A stretch of 64,000 bases of DNA from Shewanella violacea DSS12 (lineage in GTDB: Bacteria; Pseudomonadota; Gammaproteobacteria; Enterobacterales; Shewanellaceae). The stretch is from positions 3,989,685 through 4,053,684 of the forward strand of contig NC_014012.1 of NCBI RefSeq assembly GCF_000091325.1, in the 5' to 3' direction. A model generated the notes under the pieces. The model ran no database searches. It had not been told where the DNA came from and saw only the letters and a program-made list of their open reading frames with translations. Below, in pieces: positions 1 through 9,561 of this stretch. Both the position numbers and the translations under genes were made by a program. Numbering within the stretch: position 1 is the first letter of the stretch; each line of letters opens with the position of its first letter.

Positions 1-2691
1 TACTGGCCACTCACCAGACTCGACACGGGCCGCTTCGCCGCGAATAGAGATCATAGCTTCGATGAATCTGTCCAGCTCAACCTTAGACTCAGATTCAGTG
101 GGCTCAATCATAAGCGTACCCGCAACTGGGAAGCTCATGGTTGGCGCGTGGAAACCGTAATCGTTAAGACGCTTAGCGATATCCATCTCAGTGACGCCAG
201 AAGCTTCTTTAAGCGGACGCAAATCTATGATGCACTCGTGAGCTACGCGATCGTTACGACCTGTGTAAAGCACTGGGTAGTGCTCAGACAGCTTCTTCAT
301 CACGTAGTTAGCGTTAAGCAGTGCCATCTGAGTCGATTGTCTCAGGCCTTGCTTGCCGAGTAACTTGATGTACATCCAAGTGATAGGCAAGATTCCTGCG
401 CTACCGTATGGCGCCGCAGATACTGCACCGTTATTGTCAGACTCTAAACCATGCTTAACCACAGTGTGGCCAGACAAGAATGGCGCCAGGTGTTTCTTAA
501 CACCGATTGGGCCCATACCTGGTCCGCCGCCGCCATGTGGGATAGCGAAGGTCTTGTGCAGGTTAAGGTGAGACACATCGGCACCGATAGAACCTGGCGA
601 TGTTAAACCTACCTGAGCGTTCATGTTGGCACCATCTAGGTAAACCTGACCGCCGTGTTGATGAATCACTTCACAAATCTCACCAATCGTCTCTTCGTAC
701 ACGCCGTGAGTCGATGGGTAGGTGACCATGATACAAGACAGGTTATCGGCAACTTCTGCCGCTTTTGTCTTGAGGTCTTCCATGTCTATGTTGCCGTCTT
801 TATCACAGGCGGTAACCACGATCTTCATGCCAGCAAGCTGAGCGGAAGCTGGGTTAGTGCCGTGTGCCGACTGAGGAATTAGACAGATATTTCTGTGTGC
901 GTCGCCGCGAGACTCATGGTACTGCTTAATCGCAAGCAGACCGGCGTACTCGCCCTGTGCACCTGAGTTAGGCTGTAGTGATACAGTGTCATAACCTGTG
1001 ATATCCACTAACCAGTCAGAAAGCTCGCTGACAAGTTGCGCGTAACCTTGTGCCTGATCTTGTGGGCAGAATGGGTGCATGTTAGCGAACTCAGGCCAAG
1101 TGATAGGCATCATCTCGGTGGCAGCGTTCAGCTTCATGGTACATGAGCCCAATGAGATCATTGAATGGTTAAGGGCTAAATCCTTGTTCTCGAGACGCTT
1201 GATATAACGCATCATCTCGGTTTCGCTGTGGTAGCGATTAAACGTTGGGTGAGTCAGAATCGCGTCTGTTCGGATAAGCGCTGCTGGCACCGATGTGCTG
1301 CCATTAGCCACTATGTTGCTATCGAGCGTGGCAACATCCAGACCATGACCTTCGCCAAGTATGATGTCGAACAGCTGAGCTACATCTTCACGAGTAGTGG
1401 TCTCGGCCAAGCTGACACCTAGCACTTTATCAGAGCCGGCATCAGCATCTATGCGCAGGTTAACACCTTGGGCTTCAGAGCGAGTCTTGATAGCCGCGGT
1501 GTCTAAGCCTTTAATCGATATGGTATCGAACCAGGTATTGTTAACCAGAGTGACACCCTTGGCTGTTAGGCCAGTGGCAAGAATATCGGTCAGACGATGA
1601 ATACGCTCGGCGATAGTCTTAAGACCCTGTGGGCCGTGGAATACGGCGTAAAAAGACGCCATATTCGCTAGCAATACCTGAGCGGTACAGATGTTTGAGT
1701 TCGCTTTTTCGCGGCGGATATGTTGCTCACGAGTCTGCATCGCCATACGTAGGGCGCGGTTTCCGCGAGTATCTTGTGACACACCGATAATACGGCCAGG
1801 CAGTGAACGTTTATATGCGTCACGGGTGACGAAGAAGGCGGCGTGTGGACCACCGAATCCCATAGGAACACCAAAACGCTGTGAGTTACCCAAGACTACG
1901 TCGGCGCCCATTGAGCCCGGCGACTTAAGCATAACTAGAGACATGATGTCGGCGGCAACTGCAACTACGGCCTTCTTCTCATGTAGCGCGGTGAATAGCT
2001 CGGTGAAATCTGTGATTTGACCAAAACGGTTGGTGTACTGGAACAGGGCACCAAAGATGTCATGGTTAGCGGCATCAGCTGCTGGACCCACGATAATATC
2101 GAAACCGAAACACTCGGCGCGAGTCTTGATCACATCCAGTGTCTGGGGGAACACGTCATCGGCAACGAAGAAGATGTTGGCTTTCTTGGCTTTAGAAACA
2201 CGCTTGGCCAATGCCATAGCTTCGGCTGCAGCAGTGGCTTCATCCAGTAATGATGAAGACGCTAAGTCCAGACCAGTAAGGTCCATAGACAGCTGCTGGA
2301 AGTTAAGGATAGCTTCTAAACGACCCTGAGCAATCTCTGGCTGGTATGGCGTGTAGGCCGTGTACCAACCTGGATTTTCGAGCACGTTACGCTGGATAAC
2401 AGTAGGGACTAGAGTACCGTAGTAACCCATGCCTATGTAGCTCTTATTAACCTTGTTCTTATCTGCAATGGCGCGGATATAGGCCATGCCTTCGGCTTCG
2501 CTGACATGATCGCCAACGGCAAGGTCGCGATTCATACGAATCGACTCTGGCACTATCTGCTCGGTAAGATCTTCTAAAGACTCAGCACCGACAAAATTCA
2601 GCATCTCTTGCTGCTGCGCGCTATCCGGGCCGATATGACGGCTGAGGAAAAGATCGTGCTGCTCAAGCTTAGTAAGCGTTTCAGTGGTCAT
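1..2691 (-). CDS. gcvP: Glycine dehydrogenase (decarboxylating), P protein, 3' part beyond the window
   Basis: PLP enzyme of the glycine cleavage system: it decarboxylates glycine and passes the aminomethyl group to lipoyl-GcvH. The frame is open from ATG 2691 to base 1, giving 897 codons; the family is about 960 residues, so roughly 65 C-terminal residues lie outside. The N-terminus reads [20 protein letters not shown], as in other GcvP proteins. The cofactor site is visible as [16 protein letters not shown], in which the lysine should hold PLP. It is last in a gcvT-gcvH-gcvP series on the minus strand, but a strong hairpin and about 190 bases separate it from gcvH, so it may be expressed at a different level from gcvTH. 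No frameshift was seen. Confidence 0.96.
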   Translation of the reverse strand, partial: MTTETLTKLEQHDLFLSRHIGPDSAQQQEMLNFVGAESLEDLTEQIVPESIRMNRDLAVGDHVSEAEGMAYIRAIADKNKVNKSYIGMGYYGTLVPTVIQRNVLENPGWYTAYTPYQPEIAQGRLEAILNFQQLSMDLTGLDLASSSLLDEATAAAEAMALAKRVSKAKKANIFFVADDVFPQTLDVIKTRAECFGFDIIVGPAADAANHDIFGALFQYTNRFGQITDFTELFTALHEKKAVVAVAADIMSLVMLKSPGSMGADVVLGNSQRFGVPMGFGGPHAAFFVTRDAYKRSLPGRIIGVSQDTRGNRALRMAMQTREQHIRREKANSNICTAQVLLANMASFYAVFHGPQGLKTIAERIHRLTDILATGLTAKGVTLVNNTWFDTISIKGLDTAAIKTRSEAQGVNLRIDADAGSDKVLGVSLAETTTREDVAQLFDIILGEGHGLDVATLDSNIVANGSTSVPAALIRTDAILTHPTFNRYHSETEMMRYIKRLENKDLALNHSMISLGSCTMKLNAATEMMPITWPEFANMHPFCPQDQAQGYAQLVSELSDWLVDITGYDTVSLQPNSGAQGEYAGLLAIKQYHESRGDAHRNICLIPQSAHGTNPASAQLAGMKIVVTACDKDGNIDMEDLKTKAAEVADNLSCIMVTYPSTHGVYEETIGEICEVIHQHGGQVYLDGANMNAQVGLTSPGSIGADVSHLNLHKTFAIPHGGGGPGMGPIGVKKHLAPFLSGHTVVKHGLESDNNGAVSAAPYGSAGILPITWMYIKLLGKQGLRQSTQMALLNANYVMKKLSEHYPVLYTGRNDRVAHECIIDLRPLKEASGVTEMDIAKRLNDYGFHAPTMSFPVAGTLMIEPTESESKVELDRFIEAMISIRGEAARVESGEWPV

Positions 2692-2836
2692 GATAACCTA
2701 ATTCCATATTTGCCAGTATCCGCCTGTAGGGGGGCTAAGGTACCGGTCTAATTGTATTATTGAATAAAAAGTTTTCTTATCTTATGTATAGCTAAATAAC
2801 TTCCAGCATTTTAAAAGTCACTTAGCTATATAAGCA

Positions 2837-2870
2837 ACAAAGCCTCATTTTTGAAGAAATGAGGCTTTGT
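2837..2870 (-). terminator. Hairpin between gcvH and gcvP (attenuator or partial terminator)
   Basis: A perfect 14-bp stem (ACAAAGCCTCATTT and its complement) with a 6-base loop begins 13 bases after the gcvH stop. Read on the minus strand it is followed by TTGCTTAT, a weak U-tract; on the plus strand it is followed by four T. It lies inside the gcv series and would lower read-through from gcvH into gcvP. Confidence 0.65.
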
Positions 2871-2883
2871 TTTTAATCGGCGA

Positions 2884-3273
2884 TTACTCTTCGTCGATTA
2901 CTGCTTGATAGCCTTCGGCATTAAGCAGATTTTCAATTTCTGCCGTATCAGAAGGCATCACGCGGAAGAACCAACCGTCACCAAATGCATCGCTGTTTAC
3001 CAGCTCAGGAGAATCTTCAAGGGCTTCGTTAATTGCCAGTACTTCACCTGAGATTGGAGCGTAGATGTCAGAAGCAGCCTTAACTGATTCAGCAACGGCA
3101 CAATCTTCACCAGCAGTTACAGTATCGCCAACGTCTGGAAGCTCAATGAATACCATGTCACCCAAAAGCTCCTGGGCGTGCTCACTGATACCTACGGTAT
3201 AGCTACCGTCTTCTTCTTTACGGATCCACTCGTGTGAAGATGCGTACCTCAATTCAGTCGGAATATTGCTCAT
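2884..3273 (-). CDS. gcvH: Glycine cleavage system H protein
   Basis: Lipoyl carrier protein that shuttles the aminomethyl intermediate between GcvP, GcvT and the shared dihydrolipoamide dehydrogenase. It has 129 residues, the normal length. The lipoylation site is seen as [13 protein letters not shown], with the lysine expected to carry lipoate. The fold is the usual all-beta biotinyl/lipoyl domain, with the C-terminal WFFRV motif just before the last helix. It lies 37 bases downstream of gcvT on the same strand, so the two are almost certainly co-transcribed. Confidence 0.97.
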   Translation of the reverse strand: MSNIPTELRYASSHEWIRKEEDGSYTVGISEHAQELLGDMVFIELPDVGDTVTAGEDCAVAESVKAASDIYAPISGEVLAINEALEDSPELVNSDAFGDGWFFRVMPSDTAEIENLLNAEGYQAVIDEE

Positions 3274-3310
3274 TGTTCTTGATCCTTATTTCTATTGTTC
3301 TAATTCTGTA

Positions 3311-4405
3311 TTAAAAGGCTTGTTTACCATTGCGTACAAACGAAGGCTTGATCACTTTAACCGTAACGCGCTTCTTACGCATTTCGACTTCAGCTGTATC
3401 ACCAATACTTCTTGGGACACGAGCCATGGCGATAGAGTAGCCTAATGTTGGTGAGAATGTACCACTGGTAATAATACCTTGCTGCTCATTACCTTCACCA
3501 TCGGTGAAGAAGATAGACATACCTGGACGGATAACGCCTTTGGCTTCCATTATCAGGCCAACCATCTTCTCGGTACCGGCAGCCTTGATTGCTGCGAGTG
3601 CTTCACGACCGTTGAAATTACGATCTTCTGGCTCCCATGCTATGGTCCAGCCCATGTTAGCCGCGAGTGGGTTAACACTCTCGTCCATATCCAGACCATA
3701 GAGGTTCATGCCAGCTTCGAGGCGTAATGTGTCACGTGCACCAAGGCCACATGGCTTAACGCCAGCTTCGAGCAGTGCCTGCCATAGCACTTCGGCTTCG
3801 GCTTCAGGCACTATGATCTCGTAACCTGTTTCGCCTGTGTAACCGGTAGTGGCAATAAATAGTGAGCCTGACTGTACGCCGAAGAAAGGCTTCATGCCTT
3901 CAACCGCAGCATTCTGATCCGCATTAAATACGCTAGCAGCTTTGGCTTTGGCATTAGGACCCTGGACGGCAATCATCGCCAGCTCAGGACGCTCGGAGAT
4001 CACCACGTCGAAGCCTTTAACTTCTTGTGCTATCCAAGCCAGATCTTTTTCGCGAGTCGCAGAGTTAACCACGATGCGGTAATGAGTGTCGGTAAGGTAA
4101 TAGGTGATGAGATCGTCGATCACGCCAGCGCTATGATCTAACATTCCGCCGTAAAGCGCCTTGCCAGGTATCTTAAGCTTAGCGACATCGTTCGCTAATA
4201 ATTTACGCAGGAAAACACAGGCGTCTGTGCCAGTCACATCGACAACTGTCATGTGAGACACATCGAACATGCCAGCGTCTTGACGAACCGCATGATGTTC
4301 TTCGATTTGAGAGCCATAGTTAAGCGGCATATCCCAACCGTGGAAATCTACCATCTTAGCGTCTGATTCTAAGTGCTTGTTAAAGAGTACAGTTTTATTA
4401 GCCAT
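3311..4405 (-). CDS. gcvT: Aminomethyltransferase, glycine cleavage T protein
   Basis: Transfers the methylene group from aminomethyl-lipoyl GcvH to tetrahydrofolate and releases ammonia. It has 364 residues, the family length. Family landmarks are the N-terminal [20 protein letters not shown] segment, FDVSHM, the folate-domain stretch [11 protein letters not shown] and the C-terminal barrel ending [10 protein letters not shown]. First gene of the gcvTHP series; a 260-base leader with a good -10 element lies upstream. The start at 4405 gives the expected N-terminus MANKTVLF. Confidence 0.97.
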   Translation of the reverse strand: MANKTVLFNKHLESDAKMVDFHGWDMPLNYGSQIEEHHAVRQDAGMFDVSHMTVVDVTGTDACVFLRKLLANDVAKLKIPGKALYGGMLDHSAGVIDDLITYYLTDTHYRIVVNSATREKDLAWIAQEVKGFDVVISERPELAMIAVQGPNAKAKAASVFNADQNAAVEGMKPFFGVQSGSLFIATTGYTGETGYEIIVPEAEAEVLWQALLEAGVKPCGLGARDTLRLEAGMNLYGLDMDESVNPLAANMGWTIAWEPEDRNFNGREALAAIKAAGTEKMVGLIMEAKGVIRPGMSIFFTDGEGNEQQGIITSGTFSPTLGYSIAMARVPRSIGDTAEVEMRKKRVTVKVIKPSFVRNGKQAF

Positions 4406-4668
4406 TATTATCTCGTTATTATGCCCTTTTCGGGTCTAATCTGGCGTAACTACACAGCTATCTGCTCGGCTTAGCTTCTGTATCAGAAGAAATCCAGAAC
4501 AGAAACACCTAGCGTAGGGTACATACGGCCAAAGTGTGTCTGCAAACATATTACCGCCATCAAGATTGGCTATTTAAATAGCCGGCCGTAATACATGCAT
4601 CAATTGCGTTAGATAAAATTGCATCGAAGAGTTTGATTTAAGACAAAATCTCATCGGTACTAAAATGC
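4406..4668 (-). promoter_or_regulatory. Long structured 5' leader of gcvT
   Basis: From a likely transcription start near 4668 to the gcvT ATG there are about 260 untranslated bases. On the minus strand they hold a perfect palindrome GGCTATTTAAATAGCC (4568-4583), nested inside TATTACGGCC/GGCGGTAATA arms (4584-4593 with 4549-4558, one mismatch). A later GGCCGTA (4524-4530) can pair instead with the TACGGCC of the first arm, so two exclusive folds exist. A further hairpin is CTTCTG-ATA-CAGAAG. I do not recognise the glycine riboswitch consensus here. Confidence 0.45.
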
Positions 4669-4674
4669 GCCGAA

Positions 4675-4705
4675 ATTATACCTCGCAACACCGTTTTGTA
4701 TACAA
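4675..4705 (-). promoter_or_regulatory. Probable sigma70 promoter of gcvT
   Basis: On the minus strand a perfect TATAAT (4675-4680) is preceded 19 bases upstream by TTGTAT (4700-4705), inside an AT-rich stretch. Spacing is slightly long. It is the best sigma70 match upstream of gcvT. The remaining bases up to the end of ubiI (4706-4848) show nothing else recognisable. Confidence 0.5.
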
Positions 4706-4848
4706 AAAATTTTTCTAATCCGAACCATTTTGTCATTACTTTTTCTCATGTCGAAAATGTAGTTTTTTTACACATATGTATTGTGTACACATTCACATAG
4801 AATAACTTATTGAAAATCGGGGGTTAATCATCACAATCGAATCAGTGT

Positions 4849-6075
4849 CTAGTCTTGCTTACATAGCTTGGGCAGGCTGTTTTTGTTACCCATGGCCTGC
4901 TGTATAAACAGTGTTTTCACAGGAGAAAGGTTATCGACTAAATTTAAGCCAAAATCACGGATTGCTTTCTTAAGCGGATTGCTACCTTCGAATAAACGCT
5001 TGAAACCTTCCATTGCGGCTATCATCTCCAGGGCATCGGCCTTACGCCAACGCTCCAGAGCACGTAGGTTAGCGTAATCGCCGATATCTTTTCCGTCTAG
5101 TTTGAGCTCGGTGATGGTCTCGATAATCGCCGCCGCATCTAAGAAACCTAAGTTAACCCCCTGCCCCGCCAATGGGTGTATGGTGTGAGCCGCATCGCCA
5201 GCCAGTAACATACGGTGACGGGCAAAGTGACGAGCGTAACGCATACGCAAAGGAAAGGCCTGGGGCTCACATTCGAGCTGACACATGCCCATGCGACCGT
5301 CGAACTCAGCGGTGAGGGTGCGCTCAAACTCCTGTTTACTCGCGGCCAATAATTGCTGCGCCTTTGCCGGTGGCACCGACCAGACGATGGAACATAGATT
5401 ATTTTCATATAGCGGCAGGAAAGCCAGTGGGCCATCTTTGAGAAACACCTGACGAGCGGTAGCTTGATGAGGCAGCTCAGTGCGGATACTAGCAACCACA
5501 GCATGGTGACCATAATCCCAGAAGGTCATGGGGATCTTACACTGCTCACGCACCCAAGAATTAGCGCCATCGGCACCGATAACTAAAGCGGCACTGATAT
5601 TATCGCCATTGTCTAAGGTCAGCCAGGCCTCACGTTCACCGAAGGCTATCCGGTCTAACTTGTGATTTTGCAGATAGGTTATCTCATCGAACTCGGCCGC
5701 CCGCTTAGACAGGGCAAAACGTATGTTATCGTTTTCGATTATGCTGCCGAGATACTCTTCACTAAGAGAGTGAGCGTCGAAACCTATCTTGCCCAGACTG
5801 TCCTTGTCCCAGACTTCCATCTTCTGATAAGGGCTAACGCGCTCATCATCCAGATAACTCCAGGCACCTAAGTTTTGCAGTAAGCGTTGACTCGCCTTAT
5901 TGATAGCGCTGACCCTGAGTCTGGCTTCGCCGGAGACAGCTTGTGCCTCACCCGCATCGATAACCACTACTCGCAGTTCATCCATCGCCAGCCCGATAGC
6001 GGTAGCTAATCCCACCATACCGCCGCCAATAATCGCTACATCATAGGTTTGCATTGCACTTGAGTTTGTGTGCAT
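4849..6075 (-). CDS. ubiI: FAD-dependent 2-octaprenylphenol hydroxylase (UbiI/VisC type)
   Basis: Aromatic-ring flavin mono-oxygenase of ubiquinone biosynthesis, expected to hydroxylate C5 of the octaprenylphenol ring. The 408 residues start with an ADP-binding motif (VAIIGGGMVGLATAIGLA); the second FAD motif is MLLAGDAAHTIHPLAGQG near residue 295, followed by NLGFLDAAA. Both are diagnostic of the UbiH/UbiI/UbiF/Coq6 family. The GGAAG site ahead of ATG 6075 supports this start. The position next to ubiH and the gcv genes matches the enterobacterial order ygfB-(pepP)-ubiH-ubiI-gcvTHP, which is why I prefer UbiI over UbiF. Confidence 0.9.
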   Translation of the reverse strand: MHTNSSAMQTYDVAIIGGGMVGLATAIGLAMDELRVVVIDAGEAQAVSGEARLRVSAINKASQRLLQNLGAWSYLDDERVSPYQKMEVWDKDSLGKIGFDAHSLSEEYLGSIIENDNIRFALSKRAAEFDEITYLQNHKLDRIAFGEREAWLTLDNGDNISAALVIGADGANSWVREQCKIPMTFWDYGHHAVVASIRTELPHQATARQVFLKDGPLAFLPLYENNLCSIVWSVPPAKAQQLLAASKQEFERTLTAEFDGRMGMCQLECEPQAFPLRMRYARHFARHRMLLAGDAAHTIHPLAGQGVNLGFLDAAAIIETITELKLDGKDIGDYANLRALERWRKADALEMIAAMEGFKRLFEGSNPLKKAIRDFGLNLVDNLSPVKTLFIQQAMGNKNSLPKLCKQD

Positions 6076-6253
6076 CTCACTTCCTTCACTTAAGATCTAC
6101 AAGGTTATATGTAAGTTCGTATGAATCTTTTAATTAGCCCTTGCCTTATAGAGAGCAAGAGCAAACTTTTAAATATCTGTTATTTAAATATCTGTTATAT
6201 AGAACAAGAGCAATCTTTTACCTGAGACTTTTAAACATCCCTTATTAGAGAGC

Positions 6254-7540
6254 CTAGCTTACCGACTTCCAGCCCATGGCGGTTCTTGCTACTGGCACTT
6301 TCAATGGCGGCATCCAAGAGAGTAACCTTAAGCCCAAACTACGGCCGATAACCAGAGGCCAATGGTCGTTAGAAAAGCTGCGCACCAGGAACTCAATATT
6401 AGTCATGGTACTGTTTCTGTCTTTTTCTCGGCTGTGCAGATAAGCGTGGGTCAAGCTGGCCGAGCCAAGGTCAAGCATATCTTCGCTGGAGCCTTCATCG
6501 AGCAAGGCCTGCTTTATTACATCTAATAAACTAACTAAGTCCCGCAGGCCCAAGTTAAACCCTTGACCGGCTATGGGATGCAGAGTCTGCGCCGCATTAC
6601 CGATAAACACAGTTCTGTGATAGATGGGTCTGGGCATATGTGACAGCAGCAAGGGGTAGGATAAACGCTCACCCACTTGGGTAAATCGCCCGGCGCGGAA
6701 ACCAAAGGCTGCCTGCAACTCGGCTAAAAACTCATCTTTAGCAATAGACTGTAAGCGCTTGGCATCACTAGGGGTAAGCGCCCAAACCAGGGACACTCGC
6801 GGATTTCCCTTAAGCGGCGCCATAGGCAAGACGGCTAAGGGACCGGTATTGGTGAAACGCTCGAACGCCCAGTTTTCGTGGGGCTTATCTGTCTCGATAT
6901 TAGCCACTAAGGCTACTTGCTCAAAATCCACCTGCTCCAAAGGGAGCCCGAAGGCTTGCCTAACTCTGGAATTCACGCCATCGGCGGCCACCAGCAGGGA
7001 AGTTTTGATCTGAGTGCCATCATTGAGTGTCAGCAGCTGACAATCGGTTTGGGCCTCAACATGAGCTAATGAACCTGGGCAATGCAACTGGATATCACTC
7101 TCTTGGAGCAAGTTAAACAGCACCTGACCGACCCGCTCTAACTCCACAACCTGACCTAAGTTCTGCAGATGAAAGTCTTCGGCGTTGAGCTCAGTCATGC
7201 CGAAATGGCCACGATCTGAAATATGTATGTTCTCTATGGGCGTCCCAAGATGGGCAAGCTTAGACCAGAGACCCAGGCGTTTTAGCTCGAAGATAGAACC
7301 GTGGGCGATGGCGATTGAGCGCGCATCAAATCCCGGATGTTCACTGCCGGGTTTATGGGCTTCAATAAGGGCTATTTTGAGAGGCCGGTTTAACTCTTGG
7401 CTCAATTTTTTAAGCCCCAGAGCTAAGGTAGCACCGGCCATCGCGCCGCCAACAATGGCAACATCGACCCGGCTTATTTCCTGGGGCTGCAGAGTATGGG
7501 GGCTTGTTGTATTGATGTTTTCTTCTATATCAGCTGTCAT
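6254..7540 (-). CDS. ubiH: 2-octaprenyl-6-methoxyphenol hydroxylase
   Basis: Flavin mono-oxygenase of ubiquinone biosynthesis, paralogous to its downstream neighbour. It has 428 residues; after a roughly 25-residue extension, VAIVGGAMAGATLALGLKK forms the dinucleotide-binding fold, and VFIGNAAQTLHPIAGQGFNL is the second FAD contact. GNAAQTLHP in place of GDAAHTIHP is typical of UbiH and separates it from UbiI. It lies between ygfB and ubiI, all on the minus strand; 178 bases separate it from ubiI, including a short ATATCTGTTATTTAA-type duplication near 6170-6205. Confidence 0.92.
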   Translation of the reverse strand: MTADIEENINTTSPHTLQPQEISRVDVAIVGGAMAGATLALGLKKLSQELNRPLKIALIEAHKPGSEHPGFDARSIAIAHGSIFELKRLGLWSKLAHLGTPIENIHISDRGHFGMTELNAEDFHLQNLGQVVELERVGQVLFNLLQESDIQLHCPGSLAHVEAQTDCQLLTLNDGTQIKTSLLVAADGVNSRVRQAFGLPLEQVDFEQVALVANIETDKPHENWAFERFTNTGPLAVLPMAPLKGNPRVSLVWALTPSDAKRLQSIAKDEFLAELQAAFGFRAGRFTQVGERLSYPLLLSHMPRPIYHRTVFIGNAAQTLHPIAGQGFNLGLRDLVSLLDVIKQALLDEGSSEDMLDLGSASLTHAYLHSREKDRNSTMTNIEFLVRSFSNDHWPLVIGRSLGLRLLSWMPPLKVPVARTAMGWKSVS

Positions 7541-7614
7541 TGGTCTTCTCTAATTTGCCGCAACGTTTATATGGGCCGCGGCAAGTCTAGATACAATAAT
7601 GAGATAGGGTTAGT

Positions 7615-8190
7615 TTAATGGAATACGTTGGCTTCTTTTTGATTTGGATCCGTCAAATCCGGACCAAATTCAGAATAGCAGAGCAGCGCAGCCATCTTGG
7701 CAAACTCCATCAATTCCATATAGGCCGACTCAGACTCTTCGTCTTCGGCCACATCGAACTCGACCTGGGCAATATCTGCCAGATCTTTGATGACTTCCTG
7801 TACGTCGGCAGAAGCCTTGTCTATTTTAGGCTGCACCATGGCAAGGCCCGTTAAGAAACTCTGTACCCATAATGACAGGGCCTCGACACGCTTAGTGAGA
7901 GGCTCTTCCTCTTCCGGCAACATGGGCGAGAAACCAAACTCGATATCCGAGACTCTGGTCAAGGTATCTTGATAAAGCTCTTCGATCAGAAGGTGGAGCT
8001 GTTCTGGCAAAGGCTGACCATCATTCATTAACTCAAGCAGAGGTTTAATCCAAGCATCTTTCGACAGCTCTACACCACCACAAATAATCCCCACCAGGGC
8101 ACCATGAACTTCAACCGGTGTCTGGCCGATTTCGGCTGTATCTAAGGCTGCTAATAAATTATCTATACGTAGAGAAGGAGGGGTTGCCAT
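7615..8190 (-). CDS. ygfB: YgfB/YecA family (UPF0149) protein
   Basis: Small cytoplasmic protein of the UPF0149 family, poorly understood biochemically; in other gammaproteobacteria it sits upstream of ubiH. The frame opens further upstream at 8313, but the ATG at 8190 (MATPPSLRIDNLLAALDTAE) gives 191 residues, the family length, and is preceded by GGAAACAG; the extra 41 residues upstream look like translated leader. Family features are the early VHGALVGIICGGVEL and the late FAKMAALLCYSEFGP segments. pepP, which lies between ygfB and ubiH in Escherichia coli, is absent: only 74 bases separate the two genes. Confidence 0.88.
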   Translation of the reverse strand: MATPPSLRIDNLLAALDTAEIGQTPVEVHGALVGIICGGVELSKDAWIKPLLELMNDGQPLPEQLHLLIEELYQDTLTRVSDIEFGFSPMLPEEEEPLTKRVEALSLWVQSFLTGLAMVQPKIDKASADVQEVIKDLADIAQVEFDVAEDEESESAYMELMEFAKMAALLCYSEFGPDLTDPNQKEANVFH

Positions 8191-8318
8191 AACTGTTTCC
8201 ACAGGCTGAAAATACTCAGTCCATGCTAGCAGAAGTGAGACATACAGCCAAGAAAACCCGACACCAGTCTGCTCCAACTCAGATCCAACTAGAGTTATGG
8301 GGGAAAATAGCAACGAAT

Positions 8319-8640
8319 TTAGTTGTAAGTAAATGAGGAATCGAGGAATCGAGAAGGTTCGAGACTAAGCCGAGAAAACGAGAACAAGCTCAGCTCTTCT
8401 CTCGCAGCCAACTTGTTGGCCTTCTCAAAGTGAGCTTGCGAACGTTCTCGAAGCGAAGCGACCTCGTAACTCACAGGAAGCGAGGAAAAACGAGGAAACG
8501 AGGAAACGAGGAAACGAGGAAACGAGGAAACGAGGAAACGAGGAAACGAGGAAACGAGGAAACGAGGAAACGAGGAAGCGAGGAAACGAGGAAGCGAGAA
8601 CAAGTTTGTTTAGATATAGCCAAATCAGATGGTTCTAGTA
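8319..8640. repeat. Interspersed element: inverted-repeat body plus CGAG-N4 octanucleotide array
   Basis: The body (about 8379-8452) begins CGAGAACAAGCTCA and ends TGAGCTTGCGAACGTTCTCG, an imperfect inverted repeat. It recurs at 58001-58066. It is followed by 13 head-to-tail copies of an 8-bp unit (cgaggaaa, some cgaggaag) at 8491-8594. Loose CGAG-N4 units also precede the body (8342-8378). Frames running through this region on either strand are repeat artefacts. The rest of the ygfB-zapA gap (8641-8803) shows only a probable zapA promoter region. Confidence 0.85.
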
Positions 8641-8803
8641 CCTAGCTTGAAAAACCTGACCAAATGTTTATAAAACATCCAAGTCTGTCTATCTAAACAA
8701 CATTTAATCAAATATGGCTCACCTTAACGCTTACTCATCTTGCACTTTGCGATTTAGACCGATATAGTCCGCTCAATACCCCATAACTAGGAGCCTTCGC
8801 GAC

Positions 8804-9112
8804 ATGAGTAGCCATGCTATTGATATTAGCTTACTAGGCCGTACATACTCCATCAATTGCCCGAAAGGACAAGAGAGAGCATTGCAGCATGTGGCGCAGA
8901 AGCTCGAAGTGCAGTTGAATTCGCTTAAAACACGAACTCACAATCTGAGTCGTGAAGAAGTAGCCATAATGGCTGCGTTAAATACTGGTTATGAATTGCT
9001 GGAAGAACAGCAAAAAAATCAAGATTATAATAAGCAGATGGATGAAAAAATCGGTCTGTTGCAGTCAACTATCGAAAACGCACTCGTTGAGCGTTCGATA
9101 AAAGAAGATTAA
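8804..9112 (+). CDS. zapA: Cell division protein ZapA
   Basis: Z-ring associated protein that cross-links FtsZ filaments. The 102 residues have the ZapA layout: an N-terminal beta segment ending LGRTYSINCPKGQERAL, then a long C-terminal helix that pairs into a coiled coil (from about residue 45, REEVAIMAALNTGYELLEEQ onward). AGGAG lies about 12 bases ahead of the ATG. zapA followed by 6S RNA and the formyltetrahydrofolate cyclo-ligase gene is a conserved gammaproteobacterial arrangement, and all three are present here. Confidence 0.93.
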   Translation: MSSHAIDISLLGRTYSINCPKGQERALQHVAQKLEVQLNSLKTRTHNLSREEVAIMAALNTGYELLEEQQKNQDYNKQMDEKIGLLQSTIENALVERSIKED

Positions 9113-9138
9113 ACTGTACGGATATTGTACTGTACATA

Positions 9139-9171
9139 CTTACCGAGTATTTTTGACTATCACTCGGTAAG
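9139..9171 (+). terminator. Hairpin after zapA
   Basis: Perfect 10-bp inverted repeat CTTACCGAGT / ACTCGGTAAG around a 13-base loop that itself contains TTTTT, 27 bases after the zapA stop. No U-run follows the stem, so termination strength is uncertain. Confidence 0.45.
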
Positions 9172-9287
9172 CCAGTACTGGTTAATTCGATACTCACAAT
9201 AAGTATGATTTAATCAGTACCAAAATTTAGATCCGCAAGGCTCATCATCGCGATAGCAGATGAAAATAAGCCTTACTGATCACCAGT

Positions 9288-9470
9288 TTTGCTCCCTGGT
9301 ATACGCGTCAGTCGGCAATGTCCCTGTGCCGATATTTACAAACCCAGGGTGAATGTTTTGATGACATTGAGCAAGCTCGGCTCGTATCGAGAAGCCTTAG
9401 GAGTTAATCATTTACCCGCCTTGAACCTACGGTTCAAGGGCTACGCCGGCAACGGTATTTTGGGGAGCAA
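9288..9470 (+). ncRNA. ssrS: 6S RNA
   Basis: RNA polymerase-sigma70 binding regulatory RNA. About 183 bases resemble the E. coli molecule at the diagnostic places: GTCCCTGTGCCGATATTT in the 5' half, GAGCAAGCTCGG, CGAGAAGCCTTA, then CCTTGAACCTACGGTTCAAGG in the 3' half. The ends pair as TTGCTCCC with GGGGAGCAA to form the closing stem. It lies between zapA and fau, the conserved place. Exact ends are inferred from the closing stem. The 3' end is duplicated downstream. Confidence 0.93.
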
Positions 9471-9501
9471 TTTAAATTCGACGTAAAGTTGAAATAAGAG
9501 A

Positions 9502-9529
9502 ACCATTGCTGAAAAGTGATGGTTTTTTT
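9502..9529 (+). terminator. Terminator of 6S RNA, first copy
   Basis: AACCAT-loop-ATGGTT stem followed by a run of seven T, about 30 bases after the 6S closing stem. Confidence 0.7.
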
Positions 9530-9561
9530 ATGTCTGAAAATTGTGACGATTTACAAGCAGT

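Noticed and set aside
148-2329. Several plus-strand frames of 60-120 codons opposite gcvP
   Set aside because: They are antisense to an intact, highly conserved GcvP frame that is simply open at the window edge.
4406-4668. Glycine riboswitch in the gcvT leader
   Set aside because: The paired aptamer consensus is not visible by eye; kept as an unassigned structured leader.
8319-8645. Open frames of 71-94 codons on both strands through the octanucleotide array
   Set aside because: They arise because 8-bp repeats lack stops; the products are pure repeats such as RFLVSSFP or NEETRKRG, with no start signal.
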